From assembly GCA_964555675.1 (NCBI GenBank), contig CAZKTU010000012.1:1-56556 (forward strand): a stretch of 56,556 bases of DNA. Reading direction: 5' to 3'. Under the pieces are notes generated by a model. That model made no database searches. It worked only from the letters and a program-made list of their open reading frames with translations, and had not been told where the DNA came from. Below are positions 46,099-55,600 of the stretch, in pieces. The position numbers and the translations under genes were made by a program. Position 1 is the first letter of the stretch, and every line of letters begins with the position of its first letter. Source of the DNA: CAIWXH01 sp964555675 (GTDB lineage Bacteria > Chloroflexota > Chloroflexia > Chloroflexales > Chloroflexaceae).

Positions 46099-46878
46099 TT
46101 AGCTCACTGCGTCCTTGGCCGCCTTGGTAGTGTCCTCTGCGGCGTCGGTCACGGCCTCGGTCACGTCGGCGGCGGTCTCCTGCACCTTCTCGACGATGCC
46201 GGCCACGACCTCGGTGCCGTCGGTGATCACGCCCTTGACCGTGTCGCCCGCGGCCTCGAAGGCCCCGGCCACGAAGTTGGTGCCGTCGGTGGCGATGCCC
46301 TGGAGGGTCGCGCCCTCGGGGCCCGAGGTGGCGCGGGTGGCGATGGTGCCGCCGGCGGCGGCCACGGCGCTGTAGGCGACCTCTTTGCCCGACTCGAGCT
46401 GCTTCGCGATATCGCTGGTCACGGCCTGGGCCAGGGTGTCGCCGCCGGCGCGGCGGAACTCGGCCTGCAGCTCGCCGGCCCAGGTGTGCTCGACCAGGGC
46501 GACCAGGGCCGAGGTGCCGGGCTTGAGCGCCGAGCCAATCTGGGCGAGGCGGTCATTGGGGATGCCCGAGTCGATCAGGTGGCCGGCGATGCCGCCGATG
46601 GCCGCGCCGATGCCGCCGCCGATCAGGGCGCCAATCGGGCCGCCGAAGAGGCCGATCGCCGCACCCAGGGCCGCGCCGCTGCCGGCGCCCCAGCCCGCGT
46701 CGAGGTCGCCGCGCTCGCTGATGTGCAGCTTGTTGTTGCCGTCGCGCACGACCACGGCCGCCTCGCGGATCTTGACCAGCTGCTCCTTCTTGGCCGCGAT
46801 GATCTCCTGCAGGGCCTTGTCGGCCCCATCCTCGCTCTGGAAGGCCGAAACGATCAGCTCGACAGGGGTCTCAGACAT
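46099..46878 (-). CDS. DUF1269-like glycine-zipper membrane protein
   Basis: The 259-residue protein starts with a beta/alpha segment typical of DUF1269 (AFQSEDGADKALQEI, AAVVVRDGNNKLHI). A Gly/Ala-rich glycine zipper follows (about 65-100, with GAAIGLFGGPIGALIGG), then a second alpha/beta segment (LVALVEHTWAGELQ). The tail (about 165-259) is an Ala/Thr/Val-rich amphipathic helical repeat, not part of the usual family. Function unknown; such proteins are often linked to envelope or stress. It is 28 bases after the holin-like gene and probably in one operon with it. Confidence 0.75.
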   Translation of the reverse strand: MSETPVELIVSAFQSEDGADKALQEIIAAKKEQLVKIREAAVVVRDGNNKLHISERGDLDAGWGAGSGAALGAAIGLFGGPIGALIGGGIGAAIGGIAGHLIDSGIPNDRLAQIGSALKPGTSALVALVEHTWAGELQAEFRRAGGDTLAQAVTSDIAKQLESGKEVAYSAVAAAGGTIATRATSGPEGATLQGIATDGTNFVAGAFEAAGDTVKGVITDGTEVVAGIVEKVQETAADVTEAVTDAAEDTTKAAKDAVS

Positions 46879-46906
46879 GGGGGGTGCTCCTTCACGCTAA
46901 ATGCTA

Positions 46907-47293
46907 CTACTTGCGCGTGCTGCGCTCGTTGCCGTCGGGCAGGAACATCGAGAGCAGGAATGAGACGATACCGACGACGATGCCGCCGATCAGGGCGGGG
47001 AAGAAGCCGTTCACCACGAAGCCGGCGCCGAACCAGTTCTGGGCGATCCACGACGACAGCCAGAGACAGAAGGCGTTGATCACGAAGGTGAAGAGGCCGA
47101 GGGTCAGCAGCACCAGGGGGCAGGAGAGCAGGGTCAGGATCGGTCGCAGGAAGGCGTTGACCAGGCCGAAGACCGCCGCCATCAGGAACACCGCAAACCA
47201 ACCATTCTGGTCGGTCACATTGATCCCGGGCACGATCCAGGCCGCGACGACGAGAGCCGCAGCCGTAATCAACCAGCGCAGCAGCAGGCGCAT
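46907..47293 (-). CDS. YvlD/phage-holin-4 superfamily membrane protein
   Basis: The 128-residue protein has four hydrophobic helices and the family's LVNAFLRPILTLLSCPLVLLTLG block (shorter parts near 45-65), with VINAFCLWLSSW after it. These small proteins of Gram-positive and Chloroflexota genomes are placed in the holin superfamily by sequence, but their role in cells is unknown. It precedes the DUF1269-like gene in the same direction. Confidence 0.88.
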   Translation of the reverse strand: MRLLLRWLITAAALVVAAWIVPGINVTDQNGWFAVFLMAAVFGLVNAFLRPILTLLSCPLVLLTLGLFTFVINAFCLWLSSWIAQNWFGAGFVVNGFFPALIGGIVVGIVSFLLSMFLPDGNERSTRK

Positions 47294-47734
47294 GAGGGTC
47301 CCTCTCTATTTCGCCGGGCGAGACAGAAACAGTCCTATTGTACGGTTCTGCGCCGCATGCTGGCCTACCCGTGTGGCTAGTTGTACCGGCGAGAAGTCCA
47401 GTGCCGTAGGAATCGCAAGCGCCGGCCGGATGGGGGTCCGGTCGGCGCTTCTGCTGTGCCTACGCGTCTTGCCCGTGGACGTGTCGCGGCGGCTCTGCGG
47501 GGCCTGTGGCGTACGGGGGGTAGCGCCACGGGCCGCACCATGCGGAGCCTGCTCGCGACGGGTGCGCTGGGGCGCGCCATGTCGTCCGTCTGCGGCAGAG
47601 AGGTACGTAGCCAGGACAGCCGAGGCTCGGGTGCGTCATGCGCGAGCACTGGCGGCGCCCACGGGGGGTGGGGCATGGGCGGCGAGGCGTGGGGGCGTCT
47701 CGCGCCGGCCGGCGCTCTTCCGAGCTCGCTGGGC
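47294..47734. other. Intergenic with one hairpin, no convincing gene
   Basis: Open frames exist on both strands but consist of Arg/Gly/Ala/Pro-rich shadow sequence without motifs or ribosome sites. A terminator-like hairpin lies at 47417-47450. Confidence 0.45.
47417..47450. terminator. GC-rich hairpin, possible terminator
   Basis: AAGCGCCGGCCGGA and TCCGGTCGGCGCTT form a 14-bp stem with one G-T pair and a six-base loop. There is no long T-run, so it is a weak call. Confidence 0.4.
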
Positions 47735-48163
47735 TCAGGCGGCCAAGTAGATCGGCGGCGGGAGGGGGGGCGCCCAGCGGCAGACGCGGGGCGACGCCGG
47801 GCTGGCGAGGGGCAGGCGCAGCAGGAGCAGACTGCTCGCCACGGCGAGCAGGAGCAGCGGCAGCACGCCCGGCCAGAAGGCGGGGAGGAAGTGGGTCTCG
47901 GCGGCTGGGGCCGCCGGAAGCTCGCAGAAGAAGGCGAAGCTGGCTGCGCCACCGGCGTCTGTTGCGCGCTCGAGCTCGTGGACGGCTTCGGTCGGCAGAT
48001 AGTGTAGCGTGTCGCTGCTCAGATGGCAGCTGATCAGACAGAAGAGGGGCTGGAGCAGTATGAGCGTGGCGAGGAGCCCGGTGACGCACAGAACAACCTC
48101 TCGCCGGAGCGCGGCTGGGCTGGGATGAAGGCTGCGAAATGCTCGTGCTGTCAGGCTGCTCAT
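47735..48163 (-). CDS. Small membrane protein, hypothetical
   Basis: The 142-residue product has two hydrophobic helices (about 24-45 and 95-120) with a central segment holding Cys and His (CLISCHLSSD, FAFFCEL). A Pro-rich tail ends PPPIYLAA. The layout resembles DUF2946-type proteins, which have two helices and a short tail and are sometimes linked to metal handling, but the match is only in outline. ATG 48163 was chosen since the hydrophobic start follows. Confidence 0.5.
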   Translation of the reverse strand: MSSLTARAFRSLHPSPAALRREVVLCVTGLLATLILLQPLFCLISCHLSSDTLHYLPTEAVHELERATDAGGAASFAFFCELPAAPAAETHFLPAFWPGVLPLLLLAVASSLLLLRLPLASPASPRVCRWAPPLPPPIYLAA

Positions 48164-48290
48164 AGCCTGAGTATAGCAGCGCGAGGCGGCCCGAATCAAC
48201 CCACTTCCGGCAGGTTTGCTACCCTGCCGGAAGTCGGGTAGCGTGTGGGATGGCTGTAGGTGTAGTTCTGACACGGGTCACGGCCGACAC

Positions 48291-48299
48291 TGCTACAAT
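48291..48299 (+). promoter_or_regulatory. Extended -10 promoter for APH gene
   Basis: TGC followed by TACAAT, 33 bases before the ATG at 48332. Confidence 0.5.
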
Positions 48300-48331
48300 G
48301 GCGTGTGCCGTTGCGCGCAAGGACGTTGCCG

Positions 48332-49246
48332 ATGACCATTGACGACCGGAATTACAGCGCCGAAGCGATAACCGGCTCCCTTGTCCGGCGGCTCGTCGGC
48401 GCGCAATTTCCCCAGTGGGCAGACCTACCGGTCACGCCCGCCGAGCCCCAAGGGTGGGACAATCGCACGTTCCGTCTGGGCACGACGATGAGCGTACGGC
48501 TGCCCAGCGCCGAGGGCTATACGCCACAGGTTGCGAAGGAGCAGCGCTGGCTGCCGTATCTGGCGTCGCGCCTCCCGCTGCCAATCCCTGCCCCGATCGC
48601 AGTGGGCGCCCCCGGGGAAGGCTTCCCGTGGCCCTGGTCGGTCTACAGCTGGCTCGACGGCGAGACCGCCAGCATCGAGCGCATCGCCGATCTGCGCGTG
48701 TTCGCGGAGGCTCTGGGACGCTTCCTCAGCGCCCTCCAGCAGATCGAGGCGGCCAATGGGCCGCCCGCCGGGCCCCATAGCTTCTTTCGCGGCGGCCCGT
48801 TGGCGACGTACGATGCCGAGACCCGGCGCAGTATCCTCGCGCTGGATGGTCTGCTCGATACGGCAGCCGCGACCGAGCTGTGGGAGGCGGGGCTCGCGGC
48901 GCCCTTCCAGGGCCCGGCCGTCTGGTTCCACGGCGATGTCGCGGTGAATAATCTACTCGTCGTCGGCGGCCAACTCAGCGCCGTGATTGACTTTGGCTGC
49001 TGCGGCGTGGGCGACCCCGCCTGCGACGTGGTCATCGCCTGGACGCTCTTCGCCGGCGAGAGCCGCGAGCGCTTTCGCGCAACGCTGCAGGTTGACGATG
49101 ATACCTGGGCGCGCGGGCGGGGCTGGGCGCTCTGGAAGGCGCTCATCACGCTGGTGGAATACCGGACGCGGGACGCGCTCAAGGCCGGGGAGGCCCGGCG
49201 CGTGCTCGACGAGCTGCTCGCCGAGTACCGATCGAGCGGCCCATAG
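48332..49246 (+). CDS. Aminoglycoside phosphotransferase family kinase
   Basis: The 304-residue protein has the full APH set: N-lobe with WDNRTFRLG and MSVRLPSAEGY, hinge PWSVYSWLDGE, catalytic loop WFHGDVAVNNLLV (near 197, Asp and Asn both present) and metal site VIDFGCCGVGDPACDV (near 218). It is likely an active small-molecule kinase; members of this subgroup often annotate as aminoglycoside kinases without proven drug action. ATG 48332 has AAGGA upstream. A GTG at 48305 is also in frame. Confidence 0.9.
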   Translation: MTIDDRNYSAEAITGSLVRRLVGAQFPQWADLPVTPAEPQGWDNRTFRLGTTMSVRLPSAEGYTPQVAKEQRWLPYLASRLPLPIPAPIAVGAPGEGFPWPWSVYSWLDGETASIERIADLRVFAEALGRFLSALQQIEAANGPPAGPHSFFRGGPLATYDAETRRSILALDGLLDTAAATELWEAGLAAPFQGPAVWFHGDVAVNNLLVVGGQLSAVIDFGCCGVGDPACDVVIAWTLFAGESRERFRATLQVDDDTWARGRGWALWKALITLVEYRTRDALKAGEARRVLDELLAEYRSSGP

Positions 49247-49364
49247 GCAAGCAGAGTTGTTGGGCTGTCACCGCAGAGCGAGCGGGTGCTCCGGGGCGAA
49301 CTCGGCCAGGGCCCAGGCGTTGCCACGGGGGGCGGCTACGCGTCAGTCTTGCTCGGACGCGGCA

Positions 49365-52300
49365 CTAGCGACGAAGTAGCGGGAGATAGACTCGGCCCAG
49401 CGTCGGGGCGGTGGTGGGCACGCCGTCGCTCTCCGAGCGCAGCGTGGTGACGCCGCCGCTGCTGCTCAGGCTGAACTGCCAGCCTGGCGCTAGACCGGTC
49501 ACTGTGACGCTCGCAAACGCGCCCGCGCTGCTGCCGGCGCCGACGAAGGCGAAGCTGTCGCCCGCGCGGGGCGCAAAGCCCTCGCTGAACGCCAGCACCA
49601 GCTCGCCGTCGAGCCGCGCCGTCCCGCTGACCGTCAGTCGGTCGTACTGGGCCGGCCCGACGAGGTCCAGCCGCAGTACGCTGCCAGGCACGAAGGTCGC
49701 CGCGCCGGCGACGGCCAGCGTCCCCGGTTGGGCGCCGAACCCAGCCAGCGCCTGCACGTCGCCGTTTGGCCCGAGGGGCTCCAGCCCCACGTTGATCGTG
49801 CCGTTGTTTACCAGCGTGCCGACCACGTCGCCGCTGCCTTCAAGCGTGCCATTCTCCCAGATCGTCAGTGTCTGGTCGGCGGTGATGCGGCCCCCGTTGA
49901 GCCTCAGCGTCCCTGCGCCTTGCGGCTCGGCGCTGGCTGGCGCGCCGACCTCGATGCGCTGGGCGCGCACCAGGCTGCTGGCGCTGGTGACGGTGAGGTA
50001 GGCATCTTCGTCGCCCAGGCCCACGAAGAGCGGCGCGCTACAGCGAAACGTGCCGCCATCGCTGACCACCAGCTCGCCGCCGCCGCTGAAGCCGATCGTG
50101 CAGGACGACCCGGCCGCCTGGCCGGCGGTGAGCGTTGCGCCTGTGCCCGTGACAAACACGCCGGCGTAGCTGTCCGGCTGATGGCCCACGGAGAGTGTGC
50201 GGCCCACATCGACAATCCCGCCCGCGCTGACTGTCAGCTCCGACTCGGCCCCAGCGGCGTTGCCCAGCAGGATGTCCTGATTGATCAGCAGGGTGGCCGG
50301 GGTTTGAGTCTCGTCCTCGACGCCACTCACCAGGATGCGGCTGCTGGCCGCTGCAGCAGTGGCGACGTTGTCCACCAGCACACTGCCCCCGACTTGCGCG
50401 CTGCCGCCGCCGGCAATATTCAATCGGCCGGGATGGCCGCTGCCCAGCTCGAGATCCTGCGCGACGCTCCAGCTGCTCGGGTCGGTCAGGTTGCCCGCTT
50501 GGTCGAAGCCGCTGCCGCCGACGCTTACCCGAGAGAGGGCCTCAATCTCGCCCCCCGGCTCGCTCGGGTCGAAATTGGCGGAGAACGGCGCGCCGCCGAT
50601 CCGCGCTGTGGTGCTCTGCACACTGACCCCGCCGTTGAGATTGACGAAGCCCGGATAGGCCTCGCCCACCAGCAGGCCACCCGACGACCATTGGCCGCCG
50701 ACGAGGGTGTTGAAGGTGCCCACGCCGCCGACGCCCAGCCGCGTCTCGCCGGTGCTCAGCGTGCCGCCGAAGAGCCCGAGGCCGGCCCGCCCGGCCTGCC
50801 CGATCACCAGCGGCCCGCTCACGTCGAGCTGCCCGTCCGCGAGAACCTGGACAATGGCATTGGTTTCGTCGTCTGTGGCGCTCGTGGGCAACGCGCCCAC
50901 GAACAGCTCGCCCACCTGCACCCGGTCGCGGAGCGACAGGTTCGTTGCGCCCTGGCCGGCCCGGCTGCCCACTCGCAGCTCGCCGATGATTGCGAGCTCG
51001 CCCGCCGTCCAGGTCAGCTCGCCGTCCTGCACCTCCACGCTGCCCACCTGCTGGGCGCCGGTGCTGACAGTGTAGGTATTCGCCAGATTGAACAGCGCCC
51101 GGTCGCCCTGGCCTGGCACCTCCTCGCCGGCCCAGTTGGCCGGGTTGCTCCACGCCCCGCCGTCGCCGTTCGTCCAGCGACCGAGGGCCTGCGAGAGCAG
51201 CACAAACCGGGCCCGGTTGAGTGTGGGGTCGAGGTAGGAGGCGGCGAGCGCTCCCTTGCTGCTCGCCCGAAACAGAAAGACGAAGCTCACCGGCGCAGAG
51301 AAGAGCGGGTCGTTGCCGGCGAGGATCAGGGCCGAGTCGCGGAACAGGCCGCCGGCCGGCCGCGCCGGGTCGTCGCCGGGGGCCAACTTGTAGACCACGC
51401 TGCCGTCGGGCTGGAGCTGCGCGCTGTTGAAGGTGTCGCTGAGCGAGCGCGACGGCTGGCTGCTGCCGCTGCCGCTGCGCTCAAACACCGTGCTGCCGTC
51501 ACGAACGAGGCGGAAGCTCCAGGATTCGTCCGGCGCGAAGGTCTGCAGCGCGTACATCAGATTGCCGGCATCGTTCAGCTGGAGGGAGCGCACCTGAAGG
51601 GAGCGCACCTCGGTGACCGGGAACTGCTGCTCGACGCGGGTGGTGCCGTTCAGCCCGCTGATGCGAAAGCCGATCCGCTCCAGGCGCGGGCGCGAGCCGG
51701 TGCAGTCGGGGTTGGGGTAGATCTGGGTGCTCAGGAGCTCCTCGATCACCCCCTCGCCGCTGGCGTTCACGCGCACGTTGGACTCGTCGGCGAGGGCTGT
51801 GGCGAGGCGACCATCGCTGCATGAGAGACGGCGGGTGAACGGCCGCCGCAGCAGCTCCTGGCTGCTCACGCCGTCGCTGCGGTAGACGACAAAGCCCGAA
51901 TCGCCCTCGACCTCGGCGCGCTCGGTGGCGAGCCAGCGGCCGCTGCTGGTAGGATGCTCAACCCTGAAGCTGCTGCCGGGCGGCCCGAGCTGCAGCAGCG
52001 TGAAGCCGCCGCCGACCTCCAGGCGCAGCGCGCGCGTGATCAGGCTTTGCCCGGCCTCAACGACATAGAAGTAGACGCGCCCGCCCGCATCGACGAACCA
52101 GGGATCGGCGCGGATGATTGTGATGCTCGTGCCGATGCCCGAGGGCAGCTGGGCGGGCACCTGCGCACCGTCGAGTAGGAAGGGCTCGACGCTGTTGCCG
52201 ATCAGCCGGTAGACGCCGACGGCGCCGGAGAGCTGGCCGAGGAAATAGACCGTGCCGTTGTCGTCGATCAGGCCACCCCCCAGCGCCTGGAGCTCCGGGT

Positions 52301-52430
52301 TTGGCGGGAGCGTGATCACGTCGAAGCCGACCGCGGCCTGCGCCGGCACGGGGGCGGGCAGCAGGCACAGCAGCAACACAACGGCGAGCAGGCGCCGGAG
52401 CAGCGCGCGGGCCGCGCGGTTTCTGGGCAT
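49365..52430 (-). CDS. Large secreted beta-repeat (autotransporter-strand-like) surface protein
   Basis: The 1021-residue protein has a signal peptide (about 1-35) and a beta-propeller-like first part (about 40-425). From about 430, starting GRWTNGDGGAWSNPANW, repeated beta-helix-like units follow, with LFVGALPT, LVIGQAGRAGL and VGVGGVGTFNT-type motifs seen in autotransporter-associated strand repeats. It ends VYLPLLRR, a short tail common in exported Chloroflexia proteins. The likely role is an extracellular or surface structure. AGGAG precedes the ATG at 52430. It is next to a large regulator gene in the same direction. Confidence 0.82.
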   Translation of the reverse strand: MPRNRAARALLRRLLAVVLLLCLLPAPVPAQAAVGFDVITLPPNPELQALGGGLIDDNGTVYFLGQLSGAVGVYRLIGNSVEPFLLDGAQVPAQLPSGIGTSITIIRADPWFVDAGGRVYFYVVEAGQSLITRALRLEVGGGFTLLQLGPPGSSFRVEHPTSSGRWLATERAEVEGDSGFVVYRSDGVSSQELLRRPFTRRLSCSDGRLATALADESNVRVNASGEGVIEELLSTQIYPNPDCTGSRPRLERIGFRISGLNGTTRVEQQFPVTEVRSLQVRSLQLNDAGNLMYALQTFAPDESWSFRLVRDGSTVFERSGSGSSQPSRSLSDTFNSAQLQPDGSVVYKLAPGDDPARPAGGLFRDSALILAGNDPLFSAPVSFVFLFRASSKGALAASYLDPTLNRARFVLLSQALGRWTNGDGGAWSNPANWAGEEVPGQGDRALFNLANTYTVSTGAQQVGSVEVQDGELTWTAGELAIIGELRVGSRAGQGATNLSLRDRVQVGELFVGALPTSATDDETNAIVQVLADGQLDVSGPLVIGQAGRAGLGLFGGTLSTGETRLGVGGVGTFNTLVGGQWSSGGLLVGEAYPGFVNLNGGVSVQSTTARIGGAPFSANFDPSEPGGEIEALSRVSVGGSGFDQAGNLTDPSSWSVAQDLELGSGHPGRLNIAGGGSAQVGGSVLVDNVATAAAASSRILVSGVEDETQTPATLLINQDILLGNAAGAESELTVSAGGIVDVGRTLSVGHQPDSYAGVFVTGTGATLTAGQAAGSSCTIGFSGGGELVVSDGGTFRCSAPLFVGLGDEDAYLTVTSASSLVRAQRIEVGAPASAEPQGAGTLRLNGGRITADQTLTIWENGTLEGSGDVVGTLVNNGTINVGLEPLGPNGDVQALAGFGAQPGTLAVAGAATFVPGSVLRLDLVGPAQYDRLTVSGTARLDGELVLAFSEGFAPRAGDSFAFVGAGSSAGAFASVTVTGLAPGWQFSLSSSGGVTTLRSESDGVPTTAPTLGRVYLPLLRR

Positions 52431-52609
52431 TGTGGGGACTCCTGGTTTCACCGCAGGGCGGCGAGCTGGTGAGGCTGTGTCCCCGATGGTAGCGCCCGCC
52501 TCTCGTCTCGCTCTCGGAGCGACGGCGCCAGTGTGACACATGGGCCGAGAGGCAATTGAGCCGGAAGTGCAGCGTGCAGGGGATTGCAGGTATCGCCTGC
52601 CCGCTGCGC

Positions 52610-55600
52610 TCAGTCGCTTAGTGGTTCGCTCGCGGCCCGTCGGCGACGAGTGGCGGGGGTGTCGCCGCCCCGGGCGAGCTGGGCAATGTCGCGCAGGACG
52701 GTGCGGCGGCTGACGCCGAGGGCGGCGGCGAGCTCGTCGTCGGTGGGCGCCCCGCCCTGAGCCGCCGCCTCGTTCAGCAGGCGCCGCAGTCGATGCCGGC
52801 GCAGCGCGGCCCGGCCCGCTTGGTGGAGTATCTTCGTATCAGCCTCGCCGGCGTCCACGCTCCAGCGCACCGGCACCCGCTCGGCGGGTGTGGGGGGGCG
52901 GCCGAGGGGCGCATCAACCCGGGCCAGCTGTACCTCCAGGGTGCGGCCTGGCCCTGGCGCTGTCGGCGGCGCCGGCCGATACAGCGCGGCGAGCTGGGCC
53001 CACACCGGGGCGGCGGCCCTGAGTGCGCCGGCCACGGGCCGCACCTTCCAGAGCTGCTGGACAACTCGGTGCAGGCGCACCTCGTGCAGAAAGGCCGCCC
53101 GCAGCTGCGGGTCGCGGAACAGCGCGGCCTGACGCTGGAGCTCGTGGTGGGCCGCCCGCAAATCGGCGGTGTTGCCGCGCACCAGAAAGCGGGTGAAGCT
53201 GAGCGCCACCGCGTAGTAGGCGATCTCGCCGCTCGCACGGCCGCCCTCGGCGAGCTGCAAGCTCGTTTCGGCTTCGCTGTGGCGCCCAAGCAGCTGCGCC
53301 GCCGTGGCGTGGAGCAGCATCGGCGTGAGCACGCCCGAAGGCGCCTGGCGCCAGAGCGCCACCGCCCGTCCCAGATACGCCGCGGCCTCGCGGTAGCGGC
53401 CCTGGTACAGCTCCAGCGAGCCCAGGGCGGTGAGCAGGTAGAGCGCGGCCTGGACATCGTCGCAGCGCTCGGCCAGCTCCCGCACCGGGGCGGCGAGCTG
53501 CTCGGCGGCGGTCAGATCGCCGCTGTTCACGGCGGCATCGATGGCGCAGGTATAGACGTACAGCATCCAGGGCGAGTCGGGCGCGAGACCGCCCGCACGG
53601 ACGAGGCTCTGGAGGCGGCCCGCGAAGCTCCGCGCCTCGGCGTGCTGGCCCATGGCGTAGCAGACGCTAGTGGCCATGAAATAGGCGAAGGCCAGGGGCC
53701 AGCGGTCGTTGAGCTCCTCCAGCAGCGGGATGGCCGTCTGGAGCGTCCCTCGCGCCAGCTCCCACTCGCCGCGATTGAGCGCCACCTCGGCCAGCACGCG
53801 CAGCGCCTCGGCGCGAGCGGGTGCAAGCTCGCGTCGCACCTCGGCCAGCGCCAGGGCTCGCGAGGCGCTGGCGTGGGCAGCGTCGCTCCGACCGACGAGC
53901 CGCTGGCCGAAGCCGAGGGCGCACAGGGCGGCGACGAGGGCCTGATAGTCGGGGATGGCCTCGGCCACGGCGACGGCCTGCTCCAGATGGCTCAGCGCCT
54001 GGTCCGGATGCGCCGCCGTCGTGAGCAGCAGATGCAGCCCGTACACCCGCTGGAGCCGAGCCGTGGCTGAGGGGTCAGCGCTGTGCTCGGCCAGGCTCAG
54101 GGCGGCCGCGAGGGTGGCCTGAAGCTGCTCGGGGGTTGAGTCTAGCGACTCGGCGCTGACGCGGGCCTCCAGAGCCTGCAGCCGGCGCCGGTCGTCGCCG
54201 AGCGCGGACGCCAGCTGCTCCACCGCGTCGATCGCCGCGCGCAGGGCCGGCAGCGGTCCGGTGACGGCGAGCACCTGCAGGCGGACGCTGCGGATCGCCA
54301 GCAGCTCGTCCGCCGCTGTGGGGCCAAGATCGGCGCACTCCAGGGCCTGGTCGAGCAGTTGACCTGCTGTGGTGTAGGCATAGGAGGCGAAGGCCCGTTC
54401 GCCGGCCAGGCGATACCAGCGGGCGGCCTGGGGCCACAGCTCGGCCTGGTGGGCGTGCCAGGCGCAACTACCGGCTGCGTCCTGGCGCTCGAACAGCGTA
54501 AGTGCCTGGAGGTGCAGCTCGCGGCGGCGCGCCGGGCTCAGCTCTGCATACAGCTGTTCGCGGATCAGGTCGTGTTGCAAACGGTAGCCGTGCGCGGTCT
54601 GCTCCACAAAGCGTCCTGCGCTCAAGCCAGGCAACGCAGCTGCCAGTGCAGAGCCGGCCAGCGCCTGCCAGAGCTCGTGGCTGAACTCGCGCTCCAGCAC
54701 AGCGGCCGCCTCCAGACTCGCGCGCGCACCCGCGTCGAGCGCCGCGAGGCGACGCCGAAGCAGCGCGGGGAGCAGGAGCCCATCGGCGGCGTCGGGGGCC
54801 AGCAGCAGCTCGACCAGGTGCAGCGGGTTGCCCGCCGTGGTCTGCTTCAGCACCTCAGCGGCGGCGCTGTCCAGCGAGTGGCCGAGCTCGGCCGCCAGGG
54901 CGGCGCAATCGGTCGCCGACAATCCCGCAAGGGGTATCCGGAGCGGCGTGGCGATTGCATCGAGGGTGCGCAGACCGCGCCAGGCCTGGTCGTCGTCCCG
55001 GGCTTCTGCCGAGCGATAGGCCAGCACGACCAGCAGCGGGAGCGCGTGCAGCGTGGCAAAGGCGTCGGCGAGCTCCCAGAGGCCCGCATCGGCCCACTGC
55101 ACGTCGTCGAGAATGAGCAGCAGGGGCGTGTCGTCGGCAAGGGTCTGGAGCAGCCGTTGCAGTGCGGCCGGCAGGTCGGGTGGGTGCGCGAGCTGCAAGG
55201 GCACGGCCGGATGCAGCGCGGGAACCAGGCTGCTGATGGCGGCGGCAGTCACGGGCGAGAGCTGCGCGCGTAGCCGTTCGAGGTTGGGCTCTGCGGCGGC
55301 CTGCAACGCCTGGTCGAGCGGGGCGCAGCTGCTGCGGGCGCCGTGTTCGCTGGCGCGGCCCCAGCTCACGCGCAGCCCGCGCCAGGCGGCGCTCTCGGCC
55401 AGGCTCTCGAGCAGGCGGGTCTTGCCGATGCCGGGCGGACCCTCAACGCAGACCAGGCCGCCGTGCCCCTGGGCGGCACGCTCGAGCCGCTGGATCAGCA
55501 CGGCCCGCTCGGACTGGCGGCCGACGAGGGTCATTGGCGCACGGGCGGGGGGTGGCTCGCCCCGCAGGGTGGCGGCCAGGGCACTCGTCTCCGGCTGCGG

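Noticed and set aside
46907..47293. Prophage holin
   Set aside because: The YvlD-like family is widespread in non-phage contexts and no other phage gene is nearby.
47381..48007. 208-residue plus-strand frame opposite the small membrane protein
   Set aside because: Gly/Arg/Ala/Gln-rich without motifs or ribosome site; the minus-strand frame has a better start and membrane helices.
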